In this document: piece by piece, positions 35,144-44,373 of the stretch
Layout of the letters: each line of letters starts with the position of its first letter
Numbering within the stretch: the first letter of the stretch is position 1
Source: CAWIUB01 sp963839175
GTDB taxonomy: Bacteria > Actinomycetota > Actinomycetes > Mycobacteriales > Jatrophihabitantaceae
Length of the DNA: 64,000 bases
Assembly (NCBI GenBank): GCA_963839175.1
Contig: CAWIUB010000046.1
Span: 1-64,000 of the forward strand
Direction of reading: 5' to 3'
Notes under the pieces: model-generated
The model's database searches: none
Seen by the model: only the letters and a program-made list of their open reading frames with translations
What the model was told of the DNA's origin: nothing
Translations under genes and position numbers: made by a program

Positions 35144-35779
35144 GTGTTCGAACAGGTCATGACCCGCATCGGCGATGCCGTCGGGTTATGGCTGTACCTC
35201 ATCGCCGGAGGACTGGCCTTCGCAGAGGCCGCGATCCTGATCGGCATGGTGCTGCCCGGCGAGACCGCATTGCTGGTCGCCGGGGTCTTCTGCCAGCGCG
35301 ACGTCCTGAATCTGTGGATCATGATCCCGATCGCCATCGCCTGCGCGATTGCGGGCGACACGGTCGGTTTCGAGTTCGGCCGCAAGTTCGGCCCTGCCTT
35401 GCGCGGGTCGAGCGTCGGCCGCCGGGTGGGCGACGGCCGTTGGTCGAGCGTCGACGGATTCTTGCATCGGCATGGCGGCAAGGCGATCTTCCTGGCGCGG
35501 CTGACCGCCCTGCTCCGCGCGCTGATGCCGTCACTGGCGGGGATGAGCGGAATGCATTACCCCACGTTCCTGCGGTGGAACGCCGCAGGCGGCATTGTCT
35601 GGGGCACCGGATGCGTGCTGCTCGGGTACGCGTTCTCGACCGCCCTGTCGACCGTCGGCAGCTACCTGACGTGGGCCCCGCTGGCGATCCTCGCGGTTCT
35701 CGTGGCGGGGTATGTGACCATGCACGTGCGTCGGCGGCGCCGTGACCGCGAAATGCCCGACAGCGTGTTGGCACGCTAG
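35144..35779 (+). CDS. DedA family membrane protein
   Basis: A 211-residue integral membrane protein (GTG 35144, with ATG 35159 an alternative) of the DedA/SNARE-associated family, which flips undecaprenyl phosphate or phospholipids. Typical motifs are EAAILIGMVLPGETALLVAGVF, FEFGRKFG and FLARLTALLRALMPSLAGMSGMHYPTFLRWNAAGGIVWG. Five or six hydrophobic helices and an Arg-rich cytoplasmic tail (VRRRRRD) are visible. Its last four bases overlap the convergent lipoprotein gene. Confidence 0.9.
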   Translation: MFEQVMTRIGDAVGLWLYLIAGGLAFAEAAILIGMVLPGETALLVAGVFCQRDVLNLWIMIPIAIACAIAGDTVGFEFGRKFGPALRGSSVGRRVGDGRWSSVDGFLHRHGGKAIFLARLTALLRALMPSLAGMSGMHYPTFLRWNAAGGIVWGTGCVLLGYAFSTALSTVGSYLTWAPLAILAVLVAGYVTMHVRRRRRDREMPDSVLAR

Positions 35780-36204
35780 CGTGCGGCGAGGCCGACCCTG
35801 GTGCCGTCGACGGAGATCGTCACCGGCCGGGTCTCGTCGAGATTGGCGGGCTCCCGCACCACGCTGGTCGTCGGGCTCAGATCGGCCGTACAGCTGGGGC
35901 GTGTGCTGCTCAGGTACGTGACGGTCGTGATTGTCACCGTGTGCGGCCCGGTTCCGGTGACGACGTTGGGCAGCCGTGGGCAGCTGCCGCTCCCGTAAGT
36001 GACGATCAACAGCTGACCAGGCGGGCCCCATGCCGCGCGATCACCTGACGACGCGGTGGAGATGGCTGATGGCAGCCCGCGACCGAAGCTCAGCACCGCA
36101 GAGGGCGTCGGCAGTGGAGACGTCGATGGATTGAGCGCCTGGCTCGAGCATCCGGCGGTCAGAATCGCAATGGACCCGAGCACCCGCACGAGCCGACATG
36201 ACAT
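35776..36204 (-). CDS. Small putative lipoprotein, function unknown
   Basis: A 142-residue protein with a signal peptide ending in the lipobox LTAGC (Cys19) and a Ser/Thr/Pro-rich linker. A beta-rich remainder (LLIVTYGSGSCPRLPNVVTGTGPHTVTITTVTY ... PVTISVDGTRVGL) has two cysteines that could pair. I do not recognise the family. It is divergent from the downstream GNAT. Confidence 0.65.
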   Translation of the reverse strand: MSCRLVRVLGSIAILTAGCSSQALNPSTSPLPTPSAVLSFGRGLPSAISTASSGDRAAWGPPGQLLIVTYGSGSCPRLPNVVTGTGPHTVTITTVTYLSSTRPSCTADLSPTTSVVREPANLDETRPVTISVDGTRVGLAAR

Positions 36205-36245
36205 CTCCGGAGTATGACCCGCAAATCATGTTCTAGGGTCTGACG

Positions 36246-36791
36246 GTGGCAGACGTCAGTGTGCGACCGGCGCGGCCGCCGGACGTTGCGGAGATCGCAC
36301 GCATCCAGGTAGAGACTTGGCGGATTGCCTACCCCGAGATCCTGCCCGAATCCGTGTTGACGAACCTGTCCGCTGACACAGCCGCGACAGCATGGGCGGC
36401 CGCGGTCGACTCGCCACCCACGCCGCACCATCACGTGCTGGTAGCACAGGAGCAGGAGTGGATCGTCGGCTTTGCCGCTCTCGGCCCGCTCGACGACCCC
36501 GAAGAGGACGTGCCCGATCCCACGTCGACGGCGAACCTCGGCCCGTTGCTGGTCGAGCCGCGTTGGGGGCGACGAGGCCACGGATCGCGCTTGCTGGCGG
36601 CTGCCGTCGACCACGCTCGACAGGATCGGATGCAGCGGATGATCAGCTGGATCCCGTCTGGCGACGGCGCCTCCCTCTCGTTCTTCCGGTCCGCCGGTTG
36701 GCAAACCGACGGGTACGCTCGCGCGCTCGACACCGGGGCCGGCGAGCTGCGTGAGTTGCGTCTGCACACATCGTTGGAGGAGAGCACCTGA
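36246..36791 (+). CDS. GNAT family N-acetyltransferase
   Basis: A 181-residue GNAT protein starting at GTG: VSVRPARPPDVAEIARIQVETWRIAYPEILPESVL, then LGPLLVEPRWGRRGHGSRLLAAAVDHAR (acetyl-CoA loop about 96-125) and SLSFFRSAGWQTDGYARALD. The substrate is unknown. The stop is 2 nt from the DUF2461 start, and the two form an operon. Confidence 0.88.
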   Translation: MADVSVRPARPPDVAEIARIQVETWRIAYPEILPESVLTNLSADTAATAWAAAVDSPPTPHHHVLVAQEQEWIVGFAALGPLDDPEEDVPDPTSTANLGPLLVEPRWGRRGHGSRLLAAAVDHARQDRMQRMISWIPSGDGASLSFFRSAGWQTDGYARALDTGAGELRELRLHTSLEEST

Positions 36792-36793
36792 GC

Positions 36794-37444
36794 ATGACCA
36801 CGATCAGCTTCACCGGCATCCCGGTCGAGGCGCTCGACTTCTACGAGGACCTCGAGATGGACAACAGCAAGGCTTTCTGGATGGCGCACCGGCACATCTA
36901 CGAGCAGTGCGTCCGGGCACCGCTAGAGGCGCTCGCCGTCGAGCTCGCACCGGAGTTCGGCACCCCGAAGTTCTTTCGTCCGTACCGAGACATCCGCTTC
37001 AGCAAGGACAAGACGCCGTACAAGACGCACCAGGGCGTCTGGTTCGACGAGAGCGGTCGATACCTGCACGTGTCGGCGGCCGGCCTTTTCGTCGCGGGCG
37101 GCTACTGGGATACCGCACCGGACCAGGTCGACCGCCTGCGCCGAGCCGTGTCCGATGACATCGCGGGCGCGGCGCTCGAGCGCGCGCTGCAGACTGCAAC
37201 GGCGGCCCGTTTCTCGGTGAGCGGGCAGCAGCTCACGCGCGTCCCTGCGGGCTATCCGAAAGACCACGCGCGGGCAGATCTGCTGCGGTACAAGTCGCTC
37301 ACCGCGCATCGCGAGTTCGGCGCACCGGCATGGCTGGGGACACGCCGCGCGAAATCAGAAGTCGCCAAGGCGTGGCGCGCACTGCAGCCCCTCGTCGACT
37401 GGCTCGACACGCAGGTCGGACCGACGAATCAACCGCGCCGCTGA
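36794..37444 (+). CDS. DUF2461 domain-containing protein (TIGR02453 family)
   Basis: A 216-residue protein. The motifs EALDFYEDLEMDNSKAFWMAHRHIYE, FRPYRDIRFSKDKTPYKTHQGV and RVPAGYPKDHARADLLRYKSL are the hallmark of the DUF2461 family, whose function is unknown. A strong Shine-Dalgarno sequence (GGAGGAGAG) lies inside the end of the preceding acetyltransferase gene. It is convergent with the S53 peptidase gene (stop codons adjacent). Confidence 0.9.
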   Translation: MTTISFTGIPVEALDFYEDLEMDNSKAFWMAHRHIYEQCVRAPLEALAVELAPEFGTPKFFRPYRDIRFSKDKTPYKTHQGVWFDESGRYLHVSAAGLFVAGGYWDTAPDQVDRLRRAVSDDIAGAALERALQTATAARFSVSGQQLTRVPAGYPKDHARADLLRYKSLTAHREFGAPAWLGTRRAKSEVAKAWRALQPLVDWLDTQVGPTNQPRR

Positions 37445-38767
37445 TCAGCCGCGCCACGCAGTCAGCCCGGCGAGCGCCGGGACGAATTGCGCGGCGGCGA
37501 CGGTTCCCCAGCCAGATGCCAGGTCGTAACCCGCGGTCGCTGCGAATCCCGCCACGCCACCGAAGGAATTGGCACCTGCCGTCACGTCGACCACGCCGTT
37601 GTGCTGCTGGCCGCGTCGGTAGAGCGCAGGGTTGACGTCGCCCAAGCGATGGCCAGCCAGCTGCGCCGCGAGGGCCACGACCCCTGCGAACAGCGGTGTG
37701 GACTCGCTGGTGCCGCCGACGATGCTCCAGCCCGTCTCGGCTGGATCGTAGGAGCTGTAGACGAGCGCGCCGCCGTCGACCGCTGCGGACATCCCAACGT
37801 CGGGAGTGCCCCGGTACGCGCCGACGACGTCGCGCACCCCGTCCTGGAAGGCCGGCCGGTCGAACAGCTCGCTGAGTCCCCCACCGCTGGCGCCATATCC
37901 GTCTTGCCAGACGGTGTCGTCGGAGACTCTGGCACCCGACCCGTCCAGGTGCAGCGCGGTGCCGCCGACGGCCGTGACGAGCGGATCGGTGGCGGGCCAC
38001 GTAGCGGACGGTTGGGACGACAACGTGGTGAGGTCTGACTCGTAGCCGGTGGGACCGGTGTCGCCGGAGGACGCGAGCACGGTGATGCCGCTGGCCGCCG
38101 CCGCCTGGTAGGCGCCGCGCAGGTCGAGAATGCTCTGCCTACTGGGAAAGGTGTTCTCGGTGGCGCCGAAGCTCTGCGAGATCACGTCCGCCAGGTGGTG
38201 GTCGACGACGTACTGCTCGGCCCGCACGATCTCCGGAAATCCTTGTATTCCTTCGGTTTCCGAAACCGGCGTAGCCACCACGAGAATGCTCGCCCCGGGC
38301 GCCATGGCGTGCGCGTACTCGACGTCCAACGTTGTCTCGTAGGCCCAGCTGGACATCTCCGCGTTGGTGGGATCGAACGGCGGCGGAGTCCCGGCCGGCG
38401 TGATCGTGCGGATAGACGGCGGATCAGGCAACCCCTGCACGCGGTCGAAGGCAGCCAGATCCTGTTCGACCGTCGGCGAGCCGAACGACACGACCACGGC
38501 GATCGTCATGCCACGACCGTCGATTCCCTGGCGCGCTAGAGACGCGACACCGTACGCGGCGCGCAATTGCGCAGCGGAATAGCAGTCGACGCCGAGGATG
38601 GCGTTGCACTCGTGTGAGTTCGGCATCGAAACGAACTCGTGGTGTGACAGCCGGGCGAACACGCTGGCGGGAATCGGCTGGACGCCCGCCGGGCTGCGGG
38701 ACGATTGCACGGTCGCGGATGCCACGGCCGCGACCGCCGCCGCGCATACGACGAGCGACCGGTTCAT
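37445..38767 (-). CDS. Secreted S53 family peptidase (sedolisin/kumamolisin-like) without a long prodomain
   Basis: A 440-residue serine-carboxyl peptidase with an N-terminal signal peptide (about 1-22). The catalytic residues are visible: Glu144 and Asp148 (YETTLDVEYAHAMAPGA), the oxyanion Asp236 (SSGDTGP) and Ser354 (GGTSESTP). The C-terminal calcium site is DVTAGAN ... GYDLASGWGT. Only about 40-60 residues precede the catalytic domain, whereas classic family members carry an inhibitory prodomain of roughly 200 residues. The start at ATG 38767 is preferred; an upstream frame adds 82 residues that do not look like a prodomain. Confidence 0.88.
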   Translation of the reverse strand: MNRSLVVCAAAVAAVASATVQSSRSPAGVQPIPASVFARLSHHEFVSMPNSHECNAILGVDCYSAAQLRAAYGVASLARQGIDGRGMTIAVVVSFGSPTVEQDLAAFDRVQGLPDPPSIRTITPAGTPPPFDPTNAEMSSWAYETTLDVEYAHAMAPGASILVVATPVSETEGIQGFPEIVRAEQYVVDHHLADVISQSFGATENTFPSRQSILDLRGAYQAAAASGITVLASSGDTGPTGYESDLTTLSSQPSATWPATDPLVTAVGGTALHLDGSGARVSDDTVWQDGYGASGGGLSELFDRPAFQDGVRDVVGAYRGTPDVGMSAAVDGGALVYSSYDPAETGWSIVGGTSESTPLFAGVVALAAQLAGHRLGDVNPALYRRGQQHNGVVDVTAGANSFGGVAGFAATAGYDLASGWGTVAAAQFVPALAGLTAWRG

Positions 38768-39009
38768 TCCCCGCTCCTGTCCAAGACCCGCCCGTTCGGG
38801 CTGTCTCACCAGCCCGCCCTCGCGGTGCCGAACGCGCAATCGCGGTCCGCAGGGCCGATCGTGCCCCGCGGCGATCACCGGCGACATCGCAGGCTCGCGC
38901 GAATCGATACCACCATGCCAGTCTTCGGGCGCTTTTTCGACCTCCTCCTTGGATTTCGCTCCATGCGCGAACGACGCCTCAGCCGCCGATCGGTGAACCA
39001 ACAGCCGAT

Positions 39010-39762
39010 TCATAGCCCCAGTAGCGCTTCTAGCCCTACCGTGAGCCCGGGCTGCGAGGCGATCTGGCGCACCGCGAGCAACACACCAGGCATGAACGAC
39101 ACCCGGTCGAGCGAGTCGTGGCGGAGGGTGAGTGTCTCACCCCGGGTGCCGAACACCACCTCCTGGTGGGCGACTAGGCCGGCCACGCGCAACGCGTGGA
39201 CGTGGATGCCGTCCACCTCAGTGCCTCGTGCGCCGTCGCGGCATTGCGTCGTGGCGTCGGGTACTGCGCCGAGCCCCGCCTCGCCGCGGGCGGCGGCAAT
39301 GATCTCGGCGGTACGCATGGCAGTGCCACTGGGAGCGTCGACTTTCTCTGGGTGATGAAGCTCGACGACCTCGGCCGATTCGTAGTATCGCGCGGCCAAC
39401 CGGGCGAAATGCATCGTCAACACGGCACCGATGGCGAAGTTCGGCACGACGAGCACACCGAGCTCTGACGTGTCGTCGAGCCACTCGCGGATGATGTCGA
39501 GCCGCTCGGCGGTCAACCCGGTCGTCCCGACGACAGCGTGAATGCCTTGGTCGATGGCGAAGCGGATGTTGTCCATGACAACGTCGGGGTGGGTGAAGTC
39601 GACCAGCACCTGGGCGCCCGCGTCGGCCACGCTGAACAACCAGTCGCCCGCGTCGACCATGGCGACCAGATCCATGTCCTCCGCCGCGTCGACGGCAGCG
39701 CAGACCTGCTGGCCCATGCGTCCGCGTGCGCCGAGGACACCAACCCGGATTGGCTCGGTCAC
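39010..39762 (-). CDS. dapB: 4-hydroxy-tetrahydrodipicolinate reductase
   Basis: It follows DapA in diaminopimelate/lysine synthesis. The 250-residue protein has the nucleotide-binding GVLGARGRMGQQV (9-21) and the catalytic/substrate region ELHHPEKVDAPSGTAMRTAE with the His-His and Lys. It lies downstream of the M16 protease gene on the same strand, as in mycobacteria. Confidence 0.96.
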   Translation of the reverse strand: MTEPIRVGVLGARGRMGQQVCAAVDAAEDMDLVAMVDAGDWLFSVADAGAQVLVDFTHPDVVMDNIRFAIDQGIHAVVGTTGLTAERLDIIREWLDDTSELGVLVVPNFAIGAVLTMHFARLAARYYESAEVVELHHPEKVDAPSGTAMRTAEIIAAARGEAGLGAVPDATTQCRDGARGTEVDGIHVHALRVAGLVAHQEVVFGTRGETLTLRHDSLDRVSFMPGVLLAVRQIASQPGLTVGLEALLGL

Positions 39763-39824
39763 GGTTGCCTACTCCCTCTAGATCTCACCGTCTCCACATC
39801 GCACGTCTCTAGAACGCACCGTCT

Positions 39825-41159
39825 CTAGATCGCACCGTCGAAGTCATGCTGGCCGAACGGTCCGACGACCGCCAGGCAGCGAGGTTCGTGCAGCAGGTAC
39901 GCAGAGATCTCGGCAACGGCATCCGGCGTGACAGCGTCGACCCGGGCGATCAGCTCGTCCACGCCGATCACGTCGCCGTAGCTCAGCTCGCTCTTGCCGA
40001 GGCGACTCATGCGCGACCCGGGGTCCTCCAGGCCAAGGACGATGCCGCCGCGCATCTGGCCCTTGCCTCGTTCGATCTCCGCGTCGGTGAGCCCGCGAGT
40101 CGCGACGTCGTCCAGATCCGAGACGATTAGGCCCAGTACTTCGTCGGCCTTGCCCGGTTGGCACCCCGCGTACACACCGAACTGCCCGGTGTCGGCGTAG
40201 CTGCTCGCAAACGTGTACACCGAATACGCCAGGCCGCGCTCTTCGCGGATGTGCTGGAACAGCCGCGAACTCATCCCGCCGCCGAGTGCGGCGGACAACA
40301 CGCCTGCCGCGAACCTGCGCTCGTCGTGCCGGGAAATGCTGCGGCTGCCCAGCACGATGTTTGCTTGCTCGGTGTCGTCTTCGATGACGGTCACCCGACG
40401 CGGACGCGCGCGGGGTTCGTGATAGCTGCGAAGCGGCGGTACGTCGAGCGCTGGGTCGAGTCGGCCCGCGAAGGCCGCCGTAACCTGACGAACCAGTGCC
40501 CGATGATCGACGTTCCCAGCAACCGACACCACCATGCCCTCAGGCAGATAGCTTCGCCGGTAGTAACCGGCAATCTGCCGCCGGCTCAGGCCGCCGATGG
40601 ACTCGACGGTGCCGAGGATAGGACGGCCAAGCGGGGTGTCGCCGAACAGCGCGCTCGCGAACTCGTCGTGAACCAGGTCCGTCGGGTCGTCGTCGCGCAT
40701 CGCGATCTCTTCGAGCACGACACTGCGCTCGACGTCGACGTCGTGGCTGGAGACTGTCGCGTTCAGTACCACGTCGGTCACGATGTCGATCGCGAGTGGC
40801 AGGTCGCGGTCGAGAACGGTCGCGTAATAGCAGGTGTGTTCCTTTTCCGTGAACGCGTTGCATTCCCCACCCGCCGCGTCCATGGCGCTCGCGATGTCGA
40901 GTGCGGTGCGGCAAGTCGTCCCCTTGAACAGCAGGTGTTCGAGGAAGTGGCTTGCCCCGGCAACAGCCGGCGTTTCGTCGCGGCTGCCGACCGGTACCCA
41001 GACCCCGACGCTTGCGCTACGCACGCCCGGCATCGCCTCGGTGATGATGCGCACACCGCCCGGCAGCACCGTTCGGGTGATCTGCCCTCCGCCTGTCGCC
41101 GGAACCGTCCGGGTGCGCGCGCGGCGGCGCACCGAACGGATGCCTGCGGGCGAGGTCAT
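39825..41159 (-). CDS. M16 family zinc metallopeptidase (PepR-like)
   Basis: A processing protease of the insulinase/mitochondrial-processing-peptidase family. The 444-residue protein has the inverted zinc motif H-x-x-E-H (HFLEHLLFKGT, about 86-96) with the downstream Glu (VVLEEIAMRDDDPTDLVHDE). The C-terminal half is the inactive M16 repeat, as in single-chain homologues. The mycobacterial equivalent (pepR) lies between pnp and dapB. Here about 9 kb of extra genes, including the sulfate importer, separate it from pnp. Confidence 0.93.
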   Translation of the reverse strand: MTSPAGIRSVRRRARTRTVPATGGGQITRTVLPGGVRIITEAMPGVRSASVGVWVPVGSRDETPAVAGASHFLEHLLFKGTTCRTALDIASAMDAAGGECNAFTEKEHTCYYATVLDRDLPLAIDIVTDVVLNATVSSHDVDVERSVVLEEIAMRDDDPTDLVHDEFASALFGDTPLGRPILGTVESIGGLSRRQIAGYYRRSYLPEGMVVSVAGNVDHRALVRQVTAAFAGRLDPALDVPPLRSYHEPRARPRRVTVIEDDTEQANIVLGSRSISRHDERRFAAGVLSAALGGGMSSRLFQHIREERGLAYSVYTFASSYADTGQFGVYAGCQPGKADEVLGLIVSDLDDVATRGLTDAEIERGKGQMRGGIVLGLEDPGSRMSRLGKSELSYGDVIGVDELIARVDAVTPDAVAEISAYLLHEPRCLAVVGPFGQHDFDGAI

Positions 41160-41542
41160 CCGCTGATCTTACGGTGAAGCAGATCATGGACAGCCCGGCC
41201 AGGTCCTACGCAACCGCGGCGGCACTCGACGAGTCCCCAACTTGCTCGCGAAGTGTCGTCGGCAGGCCGATGGCGTTGGGCGCGGAGGAACGCCGATCCA
41301 GCAGTTTGATAGCGCCCCGACCCCAGCGGATGAATCGTCACGCCTTGGCGGTCATGCCGAATGGCGGACGTTCAACCCTGGCAGGTTCATGCGTCCGCAC
41401 GCGAGTTCATCGAGCTATCCGCGTCTTGACTGGCACGTGTGTCGTGTGCCGTTTGACGTTCGCCTACCCGCCCGCGTCAGGCCGTCTGGTGCGCGATCAA
41501 TCCCGGTAGCGCGTCGCTGGCTACTCGCTCCGATGGGGGCAG
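41160..41542. other. Intergenic stretch without recognised gene
   Basis: About 380 bp upstream of the M16 protease gene and downstream of the SnoaL-like gene. Open frames here are short and have no recognisable sequence. It probably holds the M16 promoter. No hairpin, RNA or repeat was seen. Confidence 0.4.
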
Positions 41543-41986
41543 TCATTCGGGAGCAAGGCCGAGCTGGCGCAGGAGGCCGAGTTGGTCGAGTCGCCCCCAC
41601 CGTTCCACGATCTTGTCGCCGTGGATGCGGAAGATGTTGATGCCGGGCATGACGAGGGTCTTGCCGGTGCCGGGTACGCCGAAGAGCTCGCCCTGGTGGG
41701 TGCCGCTGGCGGTGAACCGCTCGACGACGACGTCGTCCTCGGCGACAAGTTGCTCGACGTCACTGTGCCAATCCGGCAGCGCCCGGCGGATCGCGGTGGC
41801 GGCGTGGCGCCACCCGTCCCGCCCCTCCGGTGCACCGGGGAAGGGCGGGTCGTGATTGACACACGCAGGGTCGACGAAGCGATCAACGGCATCGAGGTCG
41901 CCAGCGGTGAACAACGCCTGGATGAACGCGTCGACGAGCTGCTTGTTGGCGGTGCGGCGGTCGGTGGTCACGGGATGGGTTGTCAT
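41543..41986 (-). CDS. SnoaL-like polyketide cyclase/ester cyclase family protein
   Basis: A 147-residue protein of the NTF2-like fold: NKQLVDAFIQALFTAGDLDAVDRFVDPACVNHDPPFPGAPEGRDGWRHAATAIRRALPDWHSDVEQLVAEDDVVVERFTASGTHQGELFGVPGTGK ... IFRIHGDKIVERWGRLDQLGLLRQLG. This is the SnoaL-like ester cyclase pattern. The substrate is unknown. It is divergent from the LuxR gene across about 83 bp. Confidence 0.85.
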   Translation of the reverse strand: MTTHPVTTDRRTANKQLVDAFIQALFTAGDLDAVDRFVDPACVNHDPPFPGAPEGRDGWRHAATAIRRALPDWHSDVEQLVAEDDVVVERFTASGTHQGELFGVPGTGKTLVMPGINIFRIHGDKIVERWGRLDQLGLLRQLGLAPE

Positions 41987-42069
41987 GGCTCGAGCGTGCG
42001 GCCGCGCCCTGCAGCGCACCATCCCAACAAGTTGGGGTTTGCGCCGGGGTCGGCGCGGAGGACAGTGAA

Positions 42070-43149
42070 GTGGTGCCCGCGAGCACCCGCGCCCGCAGCG
42101 CCGAACAGCAGTTCGTGCGCGCCTGCCACGCCGGGCTCGACGCGCCGGAACTGCGACGTCGGCTGCTGCCGTTGCTGCGGCAGGTGATGACCGTCGACGC
42201 GGCGTTCTTCGCGACTGCCGATCCGGAGACGCTGCTGTTTACGTCGGCCTATCCCGAGGCGCCGCTCGACACCGCGTCCGCGCAGTTCCTCGACAACGAG
42301 TACGGCGGCATCGACGTGAACAGGTTCACCTCGCTCGCCGCATCGACGACACACGTGGCCTGGCTGGACGACGCGATCCATGACGATCGAATGTCGAGCC
42401 CGCGTTACCGCGACATCATGCGACCGCTCGGTCTGGGTGACGAGCTGCGCGCGGCCCTGATGGTCGACCGCAGATGCTGGGGCTACCTGTGCCTGCATCG
42501 CGAGGACCACCGGCTCGGCTTCACCGCTGCCGAGGCCGCGACCATCGCCCGGCTTGGCCCCCACATCGCCGCCGGGCTCCGCCAGGCCGTCCTGCTCCAT
42601 ACCGCCCACGACACCGGCACGCCGGCTCCGGGCGTAGTTCTGCTTGCAGACGACCTCAGCGTCCTCGCCGTCACCGCCGAGGCCGAGCAACTGCTGGCAC
42701 TCCTTGAACCCGGTCGCTCGAACCGGCTCCCGCTGCCCGTGCCCGTCTACACGGTCGTCGCGGCGCTCACCGCAGTCGAACGCGGCACTCCCGGGTCGCT
42801 GCCACCGAGCATCCGGATCCCCACGCCGACCGGCCTCTGGTTGAACGTGCACGCATCCCGACTGTCCAGCTCGCCGGACCAAGCGAGCATCGCCGTGGTC
42901 GTGGAGGCCGCCACGGCCGCTGCGACCGCGTCAGTCCTGCTATCCGCCCATGGCCTCACCGGACGGGAGATCGACGTGGCCACGCTGGTACTGCGCGGCG
43001 CGTCGACCCGAGCCGTCTGCGACAGACTGCACCTGTCCCGGTACACCGTGCAAGACCACCTCAAAGCGGTCTTCGACAAGGTCGGTGTGCGCAGCCGCCG
43101 CGATCTCGTCGCACAACTGCTCGGCACGGGCGGATCACACCACTCGTAG
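42070..43149 (+). CDS. LuxR family transcriptional regulator with N-terminal sensor domain
   Basis: A 359-residue regulator. The C-terminal LuxR helix-turn-helix is at about 308-352 (GLTGREIDVATLVLRGASTRAVCDRLHLSRYTVQDHLKAVFDKVGVRSRRDLVAQL). The N-terminal 200 residues look GAF-like (FFATADPETLLFTSAYPEAP ... WGYLCLHREDHRLGFTAAEAATIARLGPHIAAGLRQA). The start is one of two successive GTG codons at 42070/42073. Its divergent neighbour, the SnoaL-like gene, is the likeliest target. Confidence 0.85.
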   Translation: MVPASTRARSAEQQFVRACHAGLDAPELRRRLLPLLRQVMTVDAAFFATADPETLLFTSAYPEAPLDTASAQFLDNEYGGIDVNRFTSLAASTTHVAWLDDAIHDDRMSSPRYRDIMRPLGLGDELRAALMVDRRCWGYLCLHREDHRLGFTAAEAATIARLGPHIAAGLRQAVLLHTAHDTGTPAPGVVLLADDLSVLAVTAEAEQLLALLEPGRSNRLPLPVPVYTVVAALTAVERGTPGSLPPSIRIPTPTGLWLNVHASRLSSSPDQASIAVVVEAATAAATASVLLSAHGLTGREIDVATLVLRGASTRAVCDRLHLSRYTVQDHLKAVFDKVGVRSRRDLVAQLLGTGGSHHS

Positions 43150-43447
43150 CTGCGCAAGACGATTGGTTTGCAGTGTTCTTGATCTTGATGAACGACGTGA
43201 CGGGCCAGGCTCCCGCAAGGGTCGCGCTCCCCGTACGCCGGTCGTCTACTCGGACGCCGCTGAAGGCGGATCGCGCGTCGCGCCACGGTGCAGCCCGCCA
43301 TCCGCTTGCGGATACCCGGGTGAGGCCCACGCGCACGCCGGCTGTATATGCGCGCGGCCCGCGGCTGGGCAGCTCGCTCAGTTCGTTGATCTGTTCTGCG
43401 CCGATCCTGCGACTGGCACATTCCTGAACACGGGCCTGCTGAAGAGT
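43150..43447. other. Intergenic stretch between convergent genes
   Basis: About 300 bp between the luxR and NAD(P)-binding gene stops. The AT-richer patch at 43160-43195 (GATTGGTTTGCAGTGTTCTTGATC) stands out from the GC-rich surroundings, but I see no gene, terminator hairpin or RNA. Confidence 0.35.
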
Positions 43448-44137
43448 TCACTCACCGGCGGTATGGGCAGCGCGCGCCGAGGGCGTCTGGCGGCCGACGA
43501 TCGCTGGGGCCTGGTGGATGAGCTCGTCGTGCTGGAGGGCCTCGACCATGAACAGCGCGAAGTCCACGCGGCGCGTCAGGTTGCTTTCGAGAATGGGGTC
43601 GCCCACGTGCCGGCTCCACACAGGCAGGCCCTGACTGTCGCCCTCCTCGAGGTCGCTGCCGCGCACCACGGTCCACCGCGTGTCGCTGGCGAAAACGCGC
43701 CGGCACGCCTCCACCTGGTCGTCGAGGTCGGCAAAGCGAGCGAGTCGCGCGAGCGGCCCGACGACCTTCACGATCGCCTTGATCTTCCACGAATACACGT
43801 CCTGGCCGTCGAGGGTGATGTGCCACCCGCACGAGAAGACAAGGCGCGCGCCGGGAGGCGCGTGGTCGAGCACCGCCTGGGCCGTTCCCGTCGAGTACCC
43901 ATGGACGCCTCGCGGGACCAGTACGACGAGCACCGCGTCACACCCTGAGACCGCCCTCTTGATGACCTCGGCGTCGTTCGTCGCCCCCGGAATCACGGTG
44001 ATGCGTCCCTTGAAGGCATCGAGCTTCTCGACGCTGCGCTCGCGGCATACGCCAACCACCTCGTAGCCCCGATCCAGCGCGTGCTGCACCATGTATTGCC
44101 CGAGCTTTCCGGAGGCCCCGACGATGCAGACCCTCAT
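43448..44137 (-). CDS. NAD(P)H-binding Rossmann-fold protein (atypical SDR/NmrA-like)
   Basis: A 229-residue protein beginning with MRVCIVGASGKLGQYMVQHALDRGYEVVGVCR, the glycine-rich dinucleotide motif of NAD(P)H-binding proteins. The later segments are ITVIPGATNDAEVIKRAVSGCDAVLVVL and WTVVRGSDLEEGD. No catalytic Tyr-x3-Lys is evident, so it may be a sensor or an isomerase-type enzyme. The substrate is unknown. Confidence 0.8.
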   Translation of the reverse strand: MRVCIVGASGKLGQYMVQHALDRGYEVVGVCRERSVEKLDAFKGRITVIPGATNDAEVIKRAVSGCDAVLVVLVPRGVHGYSTGTAQAVLDHAPPGARLVFSCGWHITLDGQDVYSWKIKAIVKVVGPLARLARFADLDDQVEACRRVFASDTRWTVVRGSDLEEGDSQGLPVWSRHVGDPILESNLTRRVDFALFMVEALQHDELIHQAPAIVGRQTPSARAAHTAGE

Positions 44138-44373
44138 CGCGGGTGTCCCGTAGCGCCCTCACCATCAGGTGAGCCGTACGTGCCTTGGACGATCGCTGTC
44201 ATCGGATTCTCCTGTTCACGCCGCAGTAGATAACGGTTCCTCTACAGCAGGTGCACGCTAGCGGTCGGGGTGATCAACGGTGAACGCAGCGCTGTCTTCC
44301 GTAGTCCCCGCACCGGGCACACTATCGGCCGACATCGACTCGGGCCTGCCCAGATGACGGACGCAAGGACCGA

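Noticed and set aside
35140..35160. LexA box at the dedA start (GTTCGAACAGG)
   Set aside because: Only one half-site matches; the second half (GTTCGA) is missing.
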